Assembly: GCA_015350385.1 (NCBI GenBank)
Contig: WNKI01000002.1
Location: 5,471,008 to 5,535,007 of the forward strand
DNA from: Aculops lycopersici
Taxonomy: Eukaryota; Arthropoda; Arachnida; Trombidiformes; Eriophyidae
DNA length: 64,000 nucleotides
Direction of reading: 5' to 3'
A program made the translations under genes and the position numbers. Positions 1 to 14,046 of this stretch are shown in pieces. The notes under the pieces are model-generated. The model did not search any database and was not told where the DNA came from. It saw only the letters and a list, made by a program, of their open reading frames with translations. Positions within the stretch are counted from its first letter, which is position 1; each line of letters starts with the position of its first letter.

Positions 1-90
<90 letters not shown>
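1..90. repeat. (TC)n/(AC)n microsatellite
   Basis: A pure TC dinucleotide run occupies positions 1 to about 78 and passes directly into an AC run to position 90. The run begins at the window edge, so its full length is not visible. Confidence 0.98.
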
Positions 91-2770
91 TTCTATTGGA
101 CTGATCCACTAATAAGGCGCCTAATTGTTGGTTAGTTTAGTGGCCACACGAGCAGACAGGTCGTTAGAGGTTCAGCTTCGGGCGCTTAGTTGAGCGAATA
201 TTTATATTTTGAGCTACAGTTTGCCCAATGTAAAACAAACTTCCTGCTACTGCTCACATGACTGAGTTGGAGGCGAGAACAGGCGAGTGCTTATTGGCAC
301 ACACAAAGTTGCACTTTAATTTGCATGGGCGCAGCAGGCACTTGTTGCTGTTGGTCACGAGGAAGCAAAAGAAAGGAACTAGATCTTATTGTTGAAATTG
401 TTGTTTATTGGGATAACGGCTTCGCACTGCTTCTTGCTCACCTGTGGATCCTTACCTGGCCACGAGGAGTGTTGGCAACACTGAGCTTGGGCGCGCTTTT
501 ACTCGTCGTCGTCGTCGTTGTTGTTGCTGGAGTTGGAGTTGGCGACGAGGAGAAATAGCACGATCAGTAGCAACAAACGATCCTGTAATCACTTGTTGCT
601 ACTTTGGGCTACCTGTTGCTGGCTAACCAGCGATTGGCGAGTATTCGCTTTAACCGCAACAACAAGGCGAGGGCTTCGCTCTCGTGAATACGAGCTACCA
701 TTTGGTTGTGTTGAGCAAAGCCAATTGAAACATAATACACAAGAGGGGAGTAGGAAACTTGCGCTTTCTTCTAACCTGAACAACCGCCACTTGTTTGTCT
801 CATCATCCATCATCTATCGACCATCGCAACGGAAACAGGTGGCACTTCCTCTGCGACTAATCTTGCACTGGTTTAACTCAGGCTAAAAACAAGGCTTCCG
901 AAAAATCATTTCCACTTCAGCTTACCTAATTGTAGGCGAATTATTTTTGAAGCTAGCCCATTCTCTAGCTTATACCATGCCACTCGTATGCACAAATTTA
1001 TCATTAATTTCGACCCACAATCCCCATGAGGAGACGAGAAATTAGAGCGGCACCAGTAGCTAGTAAAGATTCGTCTTGTTTCTTCTTATTCTCCTCGTTG
1101 CCGATGGATACGAGTCCGCCAATTGCACACTTGTCAACACGCCAATCGGGAGCTGCAATCGAGAGCCATTGGAGAGGACTAGAAAAGACACTAAGCAGAT
1201 AGTTAACGCGCTTCCCAACTGCAGTGGCTCGCTAGTGTCACTTCCACACTTTCAGTTCATTAATCATTAATCATGTTAACTTTGGTGGTTCTGGTTTCTG
1301 TGGTTCCATGTTATTTCACTGTCCCTCCTTCTAGGTAAGTAAATTAAAGACCAACACCGAGAGGCGAAAACCTGTTGCGCTTCTGCTGACTCCTATTCTA
1401 CCGGTTCCAAAATTTAACGCGCGCAACAAATAGTGTCACGCGCACTAATTCGTATTCCCAACATGAATACAAATAGATCACCGCATTAAACCGAACGCCT
1501 ACGCAGATTTATTCAGCTTAGTTTGATTCGATTTGGTAACCAAACTTTGGCTTCCACTACAGCCACCACCATTACTGCTACTAGAACTTGTAGTTCAAAT
1601 ATATATTTTCATTCATTAGCTCGGAGTCAACTTTTACTCAACCCGCCGGAAGTGGCGAGAACACTCCGAATTTCCATCGAAACATATACAATTTGCCACC
1701 GGCAACTGGGGTGCCACCTGTTACTTTGTCGCTGGCAAACTTTCTAGCCCTACTTTTTGGGTTCCGTTGTCGCGGTTGTCGTTGCAGTCGTCGTCGTCGT
1801 CGTCGTCATCGTAGCAGTGGTTGAAGCATTAGTAGTTGTTGTTGTCAAACTCATACCATTAGCCGATAGATTGTATTCATTCAGATTGGGCTGCTACTTT
1901 CTATTTCTCATACTCAATTGGCGAGAGATGGAAAGCCACTTGTTGATCGCAATGAATGAAAGTTTTCCCCAGAAAGAAAAAGGCAAACTGAACTAAACGT
2001 CAATACAATTGATTGATTGGCTGCCATAAAAATGCACTTGTATCAGCAACCTGTTGTCTAGTACTAGTGCTGCTGCTACTGCTACCACTACCTGGCGCCT
2101 GGACAAAAAGTTTACGCTTTCGAGACTCTCAATAGACTAGAGAGCGAGGTTAAAGCTGGAGAACAACTAAAATTAATTGAGTCATTCATAATGTGTGGCG
2201 CTGTGATACTATTTTAAAACGTCTATTACCGTTTACTGTCAACCTGAAGCTTCTGGTTTTAGTTTTGCGTGCAGCAGTTTGGTATAAAGGAGGTAGAAAG
2301 AGAAAAATTTTAACTCTCAGCGGACATTTTTGTACGATGGATCTAGAGATTGTACGATGATTTCTCTTCTGCTCCAAGTTGCAAATTAAAACTAATCAAA
2401 GTCGGAGAGGTGGAGAGAGACAGATAGAGGAGGCTCAAGTAATTATTTTGGCTGCATCAGCTTAACAAAACAGAGATCTCCTCTCCTAGTGACTGCAAAT
2501 GCAAATGTTCCCCCTTAATGGACTATCCAACTCCCTAGCGAGTAAATGGAGAAGATAAATTTTCATTTCGCTTCTTGCCGCAAGAGCATCGCAACTCTTT
2601 GGTCGTTGCTGTTAGTATTGGCCAACATGATGAAAACCTTGGTGACTCTATTAGGTGATGGCGGCAGCTAGTTACACATATCGCATATGCAATCATGTAA
2701 CTTATATGCGCTCAATGTTGCTAATGGGTCTTGCATTACTTGCCTCCAATCCTCAGGTGCTGGTGGTGGC

Positions 2771-2813
2771 GAGCATCCGAGCATCCGAGCATCCGAGCAT
2801 CCGAGCATCCGAG
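2771..2813. repeat. 8-bp tandem repeat (GAGCATCC)5
   Basis: Five perfect copies of GAGCATCC are followed by a partial GAG. It is a short minisatellite in non-coding DNA with no evident function. Confidence 0.95.
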
Positions 2814-3815
2814 ATGTTTTCACAGGTAGCTAGTTTGATGTTGGCTTGGCTTATGGCGAAGGGGAACAAGATTCAGATGGATAAGTTAATACATGTTTAT
2901 GCATTTGGTTTTGCCGATGACTGGGAGCAATGGCAGTGGCAGTGGCAATCACGGTGACGATGGAACCAAAACACTAGCGTCAAACGAGGCGACGAGTGAA
3001 ATCAAAACTAAAACCAGGACGACGACTCATATGACAAGAAGAAAAAGAGAGAGGGGGAGACATACATCGCAATTGCAATGCCCCTACCATTGAACACTAC
3101 GTTTGCATATGTATCAACGGGTGCAGCAATCGCACAAGCAATAGCACTTGTGGCAACATTCGTCTTCGCATTACTACCTTGGCGAGTTGCTCTTTCCGCC
3201 ACCTAATTTGCTAAATAGAACGACTTCTATCCATTGGTCTCTCCGTTTGGATGGAGAAACAAGTTTACCTTCTCCAATGTTGAGTGTGTTTTTCTATCAG
3301 TGCTCTCGATTAGTAGGCTAAATCATCGTGTTCAGCTGACTGCTCAGCTCACCGGTTGTCTGGCGGCAGGCTGTTAGACTGGCCGGCTAGTCAACGACGA
3401 CGACGACGACGACGACGAACAGTCGACAAGATCGACCAGCGAGTTTCAAGTTGCAACTTGCAATCCATGGGAGTGAGCTAAGCTGCAACCAGATTAGAGG
3501 CAACATCGTCCTATGAAATGAGCGTTAGAGTAGAGCACGTGGCTAAACAGTCTCTCACCACAAGAGCCAGCAACAAGCGGTCGCCCACCAGGCGGTGGCC
3601 TATGAGCTTTAACGCGTCGGTGGTTTTGAGTTACACACTGACTCACTTAGCAACTGCAACTTGTTGACGCAAACCAGGCGACAAAACCAAACCCAAATCG
3701 AGACCCTACGACGAGTAGCGCAACAAGTTGGCTCGTATAAATATATACTTAATGTTCATTAATTGATAAGGCAATCGGGTGGCGGCGTTGTCCTTTTTAC
3801 GGCAGTTGCAGCAGA

Positions 3816-3864
<49 letters not shown>

Positions 3865-3881
3865 ACAACAACAACAACAAG
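3816..3881. repeat. (CAGCAA)n/(CAA)n microsatellite
   Basis: A CAGCAA hexamer run changes into CAA repeats and ends in CAACAAGTGG at about 3875, so it creates one copy of the dispersed 9-mer. It lies in non-coding DNA. Confidence 0.95.
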
Positions 3882-6800
3882 TGGTTGCTTTTTAGTCACG
3901 CCGCTCGTCGTTGGTTCAACTCATTGGCTTGAGATTTACTCTTCTCCCTCTCGAGCTTCTTGATAATGTTCTTCAGGGAAAAAGAGCAACTAACACCACA
4001 GTTGCTAACTAAATAAGCCTCACGACAACCGCAATAGAAATCGAAATCGAGAGCCGAACCAAAAGGACCAACAACCACCCAGACCAAGTTGCAGAGGCTG
4101 CCTAGTGGAGATAAGCATCAGGTATATGTTCGCAAATTTGAGTTAGTCTCGTCAGGAAAAAGCGCCATGTCTCCTCCTGTTACTCTATCAACGTTGCGGT
4201 CTGGTTCACCTGCCGTCGGTGCGTTGTGTTGCTTGGCTAGTTGTCTGGTTTCAACACAAACTTATATATATATATCTACACCAGGGGAACCTGAAACTGA
4301 ATTACAAACGCTTGAAGGCACTTGCTGTCAGTTTGTCATCAACAGCAATAATAACCAGCAACTTCCATCATCTCAAAAGTCGACATGTACATTTCTGTTG
4401 TTACTTCTTTCGCTCTCTCCCTCTTTATGTTTCTTGGTAACGAAAGACATTGATGACCGTGAAAAGGAAAACACACCAAAGGAAAACTAGGAGTATCGAT
4501 CATCCAATCTACCAAATAAAACTTATTTTTATTGGCAACGGCAACGGCAAATTCAAATCATGATCCGTCGGGTATATCAAGTATCTATCACAGGTTGCGT
4601 TGTACCTGGGCCAATTGCAGGACCGCGTTCGCCCTCGTCGCCGTCAATTAGCTTAGTGTCGTGTTTTCAGAATTTGCTCAGAGGGCAACCAGACTAATCA
4701 AAAGAGCGGAAGGAGATTCAAGAAGAGCACCAATAAATGCCAATACTTATGATTATTTTCGCATTACCAGTGAGCATGGTGATAATTGGCAATCGAATCG
4801 CTGCTTCATGGCTGGCTAATATGATTCCACACAGGTGCTAGTTGCTCAGGTTGATGCTTCCAGGTGACACATGCGTTCTAACCTAGATGTTTGTCTAACT
4901 AGCCGGTATGTAGAATGTTTGTTTGTTTGTTTAAAGTCAGAATCATTTGCTCTCCCTCTCTGGTTTGGTTTGCGTCAGCTGATTGGCTGTACAATCATCA
5001 AAACCACCTGTTGCTAATGGCACTGTCAGTGCTCGAGTTATACCGTGCAATACAAACTCCCTCATTCTTTCTCGTTCAATTCTTCGTCAGGTGGCGCCGC
5101 AACTGCAGATTTGTTTCATTTTTCGACCGTATCTCGAAACCACTGTCAATTCCTCTTCTACATCTGCCGCCTGTTGGTAGCCAGGGCAATAGGTTGGCTG
5201 GTTGAGTCGAATTGGAGCAAATTCCTAAATTAATTCCCTCCAATTACCGACTCTCAACCCAGTCAATTAGTTTTCATTTTATTTAAACCTGCGGTTTAAT
5301 CTTCGTCGTCGACTTCGAATTGTTTTAAACAAAATTATTACCAAAAGTAAAAGAAATAGAATTTTCATCTCCACTTCATTTGGAGGCGCGATTAAAATAA
5401 ATCGCCAATCAAATGTGAGTACAATTAAAACCTTGAAGGACCTCACACTTCCTGTTTACCTCTTTGTCCATGACTCATCTAACCAAGGATTCCAACGCCT
5501 GCTTCCATTTTTGAGCTTGAATTCAAGATGGAAAAGATCCCAAGTTAGTCATGTTTCCACTCCAATGACATCAGATTTAATTTCAATTCAAGCAAGAAAA
5601 GTTTTTGTTTGCCTTAGTTGAGACACAAGACACTTGGCATTCAAATCGATTTCCCGAGTGATCGATTGACCAGTGACGTCACCTGGTTGGTCTGGTTTAT
5701 GTTTATCTGGAAACAAAAGCTTGTTTCGGCTAACTGGCGCCAAGTCCGTGAATAAAACCATCGATCAACGCAAGAAACTAAACAAAACAACGACGTCGTG
5801 GTCGTCGACGACTGATGCCAAAGTATCAAGTCGACGAGTGCAAACGATCCAATTAATGGCGTGTACTTTTTCCCTGTCTCCCTCCCTCTCTTTCTCTGCC
5901 TTTCACTTGAATGGAACTGCATTGCGAGAACCACTTGTTGCTGGCTCGTGTTGTCTTCTCTTGGTTAGTAAGTTAGTTAGTTGTTTGTTTGTGAGCTAGT
6001 CAGTCTCCTCCTCGAGTTAAAGTGATCGGCAACCATAGAGACAGTAAGCGCGATTGTTACACTATGTTAACTTTGAGATTTGATTGAAAGCGAGCAATGG
6101 CAACCGATGAATGAAACGCGAGATGAATGAGCAACAGGTGAGCGGTAAATTAATATTAATAGTCGTCGTCGTCGTCGCCGTCGTCGTCGCTAGCGGTGTC
6201 ATGGTTTGCGGTTGTGAGCAACCAACGTGGCACCCGTACGGAACGCGACCAGTTACTGTGCAATTGTTTGACAATGAACTCGAATTAACTAAAACTTGGA
6301 AGCGAAACGAGAAGCAAACAATGAGAATTAACTGGCTGAAGAGCGATAGGGTTTACGTGTAAATTGAGAGCCGGCCACACACTTTCAAATGGAAGAAACT
6401 AATTGTCTTTTTGGTTCTTTTTTTCTCTCTCTGTCTCTCAATCTTCGTCGTCATCATTATTTTGTTAGCGATATGAAAGCAACTGCCAGCAGTGGTGTGC
6501 CCAAAGAGTTCACGATTCATTGGTTGATACATACACGTATAAGGGGCAGCTACAAGTGGCGCGGCCTCTGCCACTTGTTGCCGCACGCACGCACTCACTC
6601 ACTTGCAGCCACACACCTGGACAAATGCTAACGAATCTTTCAACCACTCTCCGCATCGACTCATTTTTTGCTCATTTCGTTCCCCTCCCCTTCGTTCCCC
6701 TCATCTACTGGCAGCTCCCTCAAATGACCACCATTTGCCGGCCACCACCAACATTGCGGCCTCGTTGGCGGTGTATTGTTAATAGAGTGTGTGATAGAGA

Positions 6801-8160
6801 ATGATGCCGGCTGCTCTTTTGTAGTTGCTCAGTTGGTTGGAGTAAATAAGATATCCATTGAATCAAATTTGATACTCATTTTGCGCGAAATGGAAACAAC
6901 AACAACAGCAGCATCAACAACTACAACAGTAACAATCCACTGCGAGCTAAAAGGAGTGAGCCAACAAGCGTAGTGGTTGAAACAGATTGTGTTATTTGTA
7001 GCCACTTGTTGCCCTGCTTGCTCACTCTCTCACCGATACTGTTGGCTCGTCAACAAGCTCGAGAAGCCAGTTGGCTGGCCAATCGTAGATCTCGTTCCGC
7101 GATCTCGCTCGCCCAATGCAGTTTGCTGGGCTCGACTAGACTTTCAAGCAAGTGGGCCACCAAGCTCACCACGCTAACGAAATAACGCGCTCGCAAACTT
7201 GAAGGGATCGCGAGAGGCTAGCCGCCGCCGCCGCCACCACCACCACCAGTTAGCAGCTTGGCAACCGGTGGCCAACTTGATGCTGGGCAACCTTGAATTT
7301 GCGCTCTGCCCTCTCGCTGCTCCATCGCCCAGCTAGCAACCACTTTGCTGCTTCCAGTTTTCTTCTCGCTCTCTATGCTGCCTCTGCCGTTGTTTTGGGT
7401 TTTCCTTGGTTTCACGTCGCTTGGTCTTCAGATTGTCGGCTGGTTGCTTGGTTGGTTCGTTGGCTAGCTGTTTGGTGTGTCTCAAGCAAGCTGAATGCTC
7501 AGGCGGGTACAGGCAAATGATTCGCAGGAAAACGTGTATCGAGTTTTCCCCCGCCTCTTGGTTGTTGCTCATTTGATTTCATGTACTCGCCGCCAGTCTC
7601 TCACTCGCTTGCCAACCCCCGGGCTCCCAGTTTCCCCTTCTTCCTCCCCCTTTACCTCTCTCGCTATATGCGTCCGCATCTAAGTGGCCGCTAATCTAGC
7701 GACTAACTGACTGACTGAATAGCTGGCCTGTTGGCTAATTGGTGACGTGCTGGCTAATTAAGCGAGAGAGCGAGAGGGAGAGAGAGCAAGAGAAAGAAGT
7801 ATCAAGTTGTGTGGCCCCAAATAGAAAGTTTGTACGCTATCGCGATTATTTAGATTTAGACGAAAACTGCAGCCATCGAGGTTGCTGGCTGATTCTGATT
7901 AAGGCGATCATTTTTGTTTAGATCACAATCGCAAATTTTCCTTTTCACGCCGCTTATGGTGTAGCACTTTCGACTTACAAATTGCAATTTAAAAAATTAA
8001 CCAACCATTATTTTGGCGCCCGAGTTTCCGCAATGATTTTTTCCAAGTCGTTTTGCTACACACGAGCCGCTAATCAGCCAATAAACAACAAGTGGCCCTC
8101 TTCCTCAATGTCTCCATTCTGTAGTCACTAAATGATAGCGCGAAGCTGAGAAGATTGCTT

Positions 8161-8188
8161 ATAGGAATATATATATATATATTCCTAT
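8161..8188. repeat. 28-bp perfect palindrome with AT core
   Basis: The arms ATAGGAAT and ATTCCTAT flank an alternating AT core. The whole 28 bp equals its own reverse complement. It could form a cruciform; no function is known. Confidence 0.9.
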
Positions 8189-9527
8189 TTATTTATGAAT
8201 TTATCTCTCCTCAAATTTTCCTTCTAAAATTACTTAAACGAAAGAACCTTGATGAAAAAAGGAGCCAAAGGGAGAAGGAGAAGGTCGATTCTCTGGGATC
8301 CAATGAAATAGAAAAGCCCAGAACCAATCGAGCGGAAGTCGAAGGGAAGGGATGCGGAAGAGGACTAATAATAATAATAATGTGCGATTAAACGGAACAA
8401 TCAGTTGCTTGTCAGTTGGAAAGTGGAGCGAAAATTTCGGGTAAAAGGACGGATATTAGAGTGAGATTGGAGGAAATAAGAACAGTAGCCAACAAATTGG
8501 CCGAATTATATATCTGAAACGAATTGATTGTCTTATAAGCTCCACCAACTCGCCAGCCCTGAATCAATGGAAGTTTTGCCGGTTCTTGTTCTTGTTGCCG
8601 GTTTTTAAACACTTACTCTCTCTCCCTCAACGGCCACGCCCATCTCGTCTCCTACCCTCAAGTTGGTGCCTCCAAACAACTCGTGGTGATTTCGAGAAAG
8701 AGTTAGGTTGGAAGGTTTCAATCAAGAGAGGGCGCCAGCCGCGAGCAACTCGTCCAGCGCCACCAAGACCAATCGGAAGCTAGGCGCACTTGCTTGCGCG
8801 CATCTCGCTCACTCTCGTCGACCACTTGTTGCGGTGGCTGCCAAACAGCTTCCATGTTTGCTTTCCCCTTAACTACCTGTTGATCCCTTCACTTCACTCA
8901 GCTTCTGCCCTCCCCTTTAGTTAAACTGCACTTTCTCTCTAATCTGATGCAAGTCGACCGTATGCTAGTCAGTTGTTGGCTTGTGTTTAGTGAGAGCGCG
9001 CACCTGTTGCTTCACTTAGTTAGTTAGTTGGCTTGCCAACAAAGTTAGAGGAGAGCAAACGAAGGAACGTGCGAAGAAGCGAGTGACTGAATCAGACCAG
9101 ACCTCTTCCTTCTCGTCTTGTCCCTTCGCATTGCAACTTGGCTTGTGAGTTGCCATTGAATCTTGAGCCAAGACCCAAAGTGAATGCCAAGCGAGACAGA
9201 CCAAGCGACTAAGAGACTGTCTGACTTGTGACCGTGGCACAACCAACCACAGATACCGGTGCTCCGAAAACCACTTAAGTCCTCACCTTATGGTTTTGTC
9301 TCAAAACTTGGCAGCGATTTACCGGCAACAAGTGAACGTGAGCAAGTAAACATAAGAAGACATTGGAGAGGGAGAGTAATAGGAAATTTAATAGAGAAAC
9401 TAAACAATAGACCGAAAGTGAGAGATAGAGAGACAATCGTTGCCGATTTTATTGAGGATTAACTCTCACTCTAAAGTCCATCATCAAATACTTAATGTTG
9501 TGCTTGACGATATTAGAATGACAAAAC

Positions 9528-10163
9528 ATGACAAATTTTAGTGGATTCTCATCCCCAATAAGAAGTCCTGCAATCATAAACAACAGCATTGAAACTGGCC
9601 ACCAGCAACAGGTGTCAAAGGGCGAGAAGTTGGAACAATTGAGGCTCGAGTCACTCGTCCAAAGGGGTAGCTCAAGTTTGGGTTCTCGTCTAATTCCGCC
9701 AACAACAATTAGAACCAAGAGTACAGCGCAACAAACGGGAGCGAGTGGAAAGTATGACAGAAAATTAGAGCAGCAACAAAACGACGAAGCCTTTGGATCC
9801 GAGGATCCCATCAAGAGTTATATCAAGTCGGTGAAATTAGAGCAACGCATTCTTGGAAGTAAATTAATTGATAAGAAACAACAAGCAACAAGTGTGAATA
9901 ACATAGCAAGTAGAAATATGAACCGCATCTCCTCCTCGGCAAGTCACTCGGCGTTAAACAATATGGCGGCGGGCGCCGCAGCCGCCGAGCGCCAAGCTCG
10001 AGTTTCAATGAGGAAGCAGATGAACGCGCAACGAGCTTCGAGGGAAACCTCGTCTCGCTTGCCACCGGAAGTGGCAGCGGCAACGTCAAACTCAAGCAAC
10101 AACAACAACATCAACCAGCAAAACCAAACTGAAATTTGGAATTCAATAGACGATTTGTTTTGG
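9528..10163 (+). CDS. exp: expansion-like MH2-domain protein, exon 1
   Basis: This exon codes for the first 212 residues of the protein whose main part lies at 26605-29934. The ATG at 9528 is the first in frame, because a TGA lies two codons upstream (9519-9521). The reading is Ser/Asn/Gln-rich and apparently disordered, and it ends with WNSIDDLFW just before a consensus donor GTAAGT at 10164. The phase is 0, matching the phase-0 acceptor before exon 2, and the joined peptide reads continuously into the conserved EVQNKW...IWAKLIYFEQNRRLAKAY block. A further non-coding 5' exon is possible. The exon contains two copies of the dispersed CAACARGTG 9-mer and one CCGGAAGT. Confidence 0.72.
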
Positions 10164-11675
10164 GTAAGTAGCAACTATGCTCTTTTCTTTTTCCCTTAAT
10201 CCTCTTTCATGATCATTGAACCGGGAGAAACACCCACACCTGTTTGATTACCTGCACTAGCTTGGGTGTAGGGAGATAGATAATCAATATCAACATTGAA
10301 TTTGGCTATCAACTCTGTTTTGTTGTTTAGTTTGTTGAGAAACTCAACGACTGAATCACTAGCCATGGCAAGTCTTGCCACAATTTCAGTGGTCAGCTTA
10401 AGAGTTATAATGATGGGAATGGTGAGTGGAGCGAGTAATTTTTTGATTGATTAGCCGAAATTTCGGAAGTCGATCCAATAGAGATGACGGTTGGGCTCAA
10501 ATCCTCGTCGCCGTAATCGTTTTTGAACTTGACTACTCCCACTGCATTAGTTTCATATTTACCTGCCATAACTTTGATCAGCAAAAGCATACAAGGGCGA
10601 GAAAAAATGCAAATAGTTGCGCCCTCCACGAGTCTGCAGTTAGCGCGATTATTCGATGGCAAATTTGAGTCACCATTCGATGATCAGATGATCGTCGGAG
10701 CAAAAGGGCAAATAAGAAACTAAAAACTAGAGCTTGTCTTCTGAGCAACAGGTTTTCCGGTTTGTGGACTCAGTAAACGCGCGTCGGCCGGAAGTCGGTA
10801 GCAGGCGAGACCACTTGTTGATATCAATCAATCTGATCTCATCACTGTGTTACTAGTCTCCAGCTTTCAAGTTGATCCAAGTAGTCACCGACCGCTAGTT
10901 GTAATGATTGACTTGAAAGCCGCGAATGGAAAACGGAAGCTACCTGATACTACCACAACCACTGCCGTTGTAGCTTGTATATCTGTCCATTAACTTGGCC
11001 GGGAGTTTTGTCGAGCATCGAGATCAAGTGCAAGTAATGCGATTCCAATCTGCCTCTGAGCTTGATAAGCTCAGTTAGCTTACTACTTGTCTTTTCCTAT
11101 AAATTCTAGCCTGTGGTTTTTGTTTACGATTTGCCTCCATTTGCAAGGCGCCCATGTGTTGCGGTCAGTGGGTGCCGCAATCAAGTCATCGGTTGCGCTG
11201 AATTTGCTCTTTTTTCCTTGCTTTGCTGTTGTTGGTTTCAACTATCATAATATGAGCGGCAGTTGCGCCTTGCAATGGCAGCAGATGGACACTCGCAACT
11301 TGGTCACTCTTCGTCATCGTAGTCATAATTTTGGTCGTGCTCGAGGACGAGAGAAAAGTCGTGCACAGGAAAGCAAACGGGAAAGTTGCGCAAGACACCG
11401 CGAGTAACTTCAAAGGCTGACGCCAACCTGAGAGCCGGCCACCACTTGTTGATATCTCGAGCGGACCGTTGCCATCAGCAGCTCATCATTGGATCAATCT
11501 CATGATTTTTTCCTTGAACATCGTGCTCTCTGTCTTGTCCAAGTGAACGCAAAACCAATTCAGTGTTACTCGCTCGCATGGCATTGAGTTGCAGTGTTGA
11601 GTTGCGGTAGCGAACCAGATGAGCAAACACAATTTGCCCGACGGAACGGAAGCCAAAGTCAATCGATTGATCCAT

Positions 11676-11725
11676 TGGTTGGTTGGTTGGTTGGTCGGTC
11701 GGTCGGTCGGTCGGTCGGTCGGTCG
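11676..11725. repeat. (GGTT)n(GGTC)n tetranucleotide repeat
   Basis: A run of TTGG units passes into seven or more GGTC units. It produces open reading frames with Pro-Thr-Asp repeats on the minus strand that are not genes. Confidence 0.95.
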
Positions 11726-13992
11726 TATGGTTGACTTTGGCGCACGGTGAATGAATGGACAAACAAATAAATGAACCGATAGATGGGTGATCGCAACAGG
11801 AAGCAGCTGCCGCTTGTTGCGGTGCGCTTGTGTCTTTTTGTTCACGTAGGTAGTAGCTGTAGCTTGTTGCGGTCGAGATGGCAAATTCAATTGGCCTTGT
11901 CGGCTCGTCGTTGTCATCATTCAATTCAATTTGATTGCAGTCTCCTCCATCGATGAGGTAACTTGGATCTAAAAGGCGATCACCACAATGACGACGACCA
12001 CGACGACAAGAGAAATGTTTGCAAAAAGTCTGCTGGGTTTTTTTGCGACTCCAGTTGCTAGTCAGCTGAGGTGCGAGCAAAAAACAGTCGGCCACTTGAA
12101 TGTCAGGCAAGTGGAGCGGTTTTCTGTGTTGCTATGGCTAACAAGCCACCAGGAATCCAGTACCTCGACTGCAACAATTAATAGTTGCTCATGCAAACGC
12201 ACCCAGCGCGAACAAGCGAGCAGCAGCCGGATCCATTTAAATAAAGAAACAGGAAGAGCAGCGGCATCGGCCACATCAACAGGTGAGCGCGGCTTTCTGT
12301 TTAGTCAAAGTCACTCTATTGCGAGTTTGACTCGCCGACCTGGAGCCGGCAGTCGTGGCGCCAACACCATTATCGTGGTCCACGTTTTTGTTGTTGTGAT
12401 TGATCTCAATTCATCATCAAGCTTGACTTTGGTTGCGTTGCTCTTGTTGTCTTTGTGTCCGTTGTGCGCGTCATGGTTGCGCAACCTCCCATTGGGCTTG
12501 GCGCCGTTTAGCTTTGGCTCCTCAATTTCCGTTGTAACTTCACCGTCGTCGTCGTTGTTTCCCATTGACTACCACGACGAAGACAACCAACTGCTACATT
12601 GACTTTCACTCCACTCAACTCCACTCCACTACGCTCCGTTTCACATAACGGACTTTGAAGAGGAAAAAGATGTACCAAGCGAGGCAATTGGTAGATCACG
12701 AGAGCGAAAGAGGAGAGTTAGATGCTAACTGGCTAACCAAATAAGCCTAGCATCAACAGGTTGTGGTTGAGTCACTTGGCTAGCCAGCGTTGCTAGTCCC
12801 ACCTTCTCCATTGCAATTCAATGGAGATTTTGCGAGAACGATAAGTCTGTCCGGTTAGTTTGTTGTTACATTGTAAATAGTTGTACATAAATGTGCATAG
12901 AATTTAAACTAAAAAACAACAAAATAACTCGAGCCAAAGATTCAATTCAAATTCAATTGGCGCTTTAAGTAAACACTCGTTGCAAGCAACTTGGTTCTAC
13001 AAAGAGAGAAAGAAGACCACTTGGGCTGCGCGCACCCATCGCATTAAAGCGGCACACTAGCGGTGGAAGTGGAACTCACCTGTGTGCGAGCAAGCAACAG
13101 GTGAGTTGCACAAACGAAGCACACGCTACGACAATCGTGCGCCAATACGATTAAAGGTGAAAAGGCGCACTGACATTTTCTCGTGGTCAGCGATTCTTTT
13201 GAAAAGCAGCAACAACAACAACGATGACGATGATGATGATGATTTCAACTCAGATTAGTGGCTTTTGGCGCCACCGCCTCTGCCTTTGCGCAGATTTAGA
13301 TCAACATGAAGTTGGCGGTGGCGCCGGAACCCTAAACTTTGAAACTCTTTGCGGTTATTGTGGTGGTATATGAGACTTGTTAAAAAGCTGCGGCCACTTC
13401 GCCTTTGTCTAGTTGCTCATTCAAGTCTGGCTCACAACCAAATGACGAAGTCCACTTCAATGTTGATTACCACTGAGGCTTACGCCCATCATAATCTAGC
13501 TGCCCGACGAATCGTTGGTATATCTAAATATTCGTATACAATAATCGGCGGCAACTCAATGGAATGAGAGTCACTCGTTCAGTTGGTTGGTCGGTTGGTT
13601 GGAATTGAAGCACGAAATACGAAGAGCGCGAGCAAACTGATCGTTCAGGTTGCTTGTGTAACGCCAAATCACGACGAGCGAGCCAAAGAACGAACGATCT
13701 TTAGAATGAACGAGCAACCCTTTTCTTTTCTCTACTTTACCCGTCCCCCGGGGGAGCCCATCAACAAGTGTTAGTGATGTTTTTTGTTTGCTTAGGAACG
13801 TCAAAGTCGAATCAAATTTTAGCTGGCCGCTCGTGAGAGAGTAGCCGCGACGGTAGCGGACACTAACTAGCGCAACTCGCGATTGGTTTTGATTTCTATT
13901 TTTAATTTGCGCGCCCAAAGCCCAACCTTCAGTGTGTTGGGAGAGTGAGAGAGAAAATGGAATAGAAAGTGACACTCTAAGAAAACGACTCT

Positions 13993-13993
<1 letters not shown>

Positions 13994-14046
<53 letters not shown>
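13994..14046. repeat. (TTG)n microsatellite
   Basis: About 17 TTG triplets in a pure run inside the exp intron. Confidence 0.97.

Larger units (their letters stand above)
91..9527. other. Gene-free stretch upstream of the exp homologue
   Basis: I see no coding region here. The open frames are short, lack conserved motifs, and several come from triplet repeats such as GTC or GTT runs. The stretch is rich in short microsatellites and holds about 13 exact copies of CACYTGTTG or its complement, for example at 339, 590, 1937, 5005, 5932, 6132, 6572, 7003 and 8823. The likely roles are 5' flank, 5'UTR intron or enhancer DNA of the gene that starts at 9528. This is inference from position only. Confidence 0.6.

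Noticed and set aside
3816..3881. Regular CAGCAA repeats considered as a CRISPR-like array
   Set aside because: Units are 6 bp without spacers, in a eukaryotic genome; it is an ordinary microsatellite.
11475..12110. 211-codon minus-strand frame in the exp intron
   Set aside because: It is driven by the GGTT/GGTC repeat, which yields Thr-Asp-Arg-Pro repeats, and it has no recognisable domain.
11988..12602. 204-codon plus-strand frame
   Set aside because: Low-complexity, Ser/Thr-rich, no motif, and it overlaps other meaningless frames of similar length.
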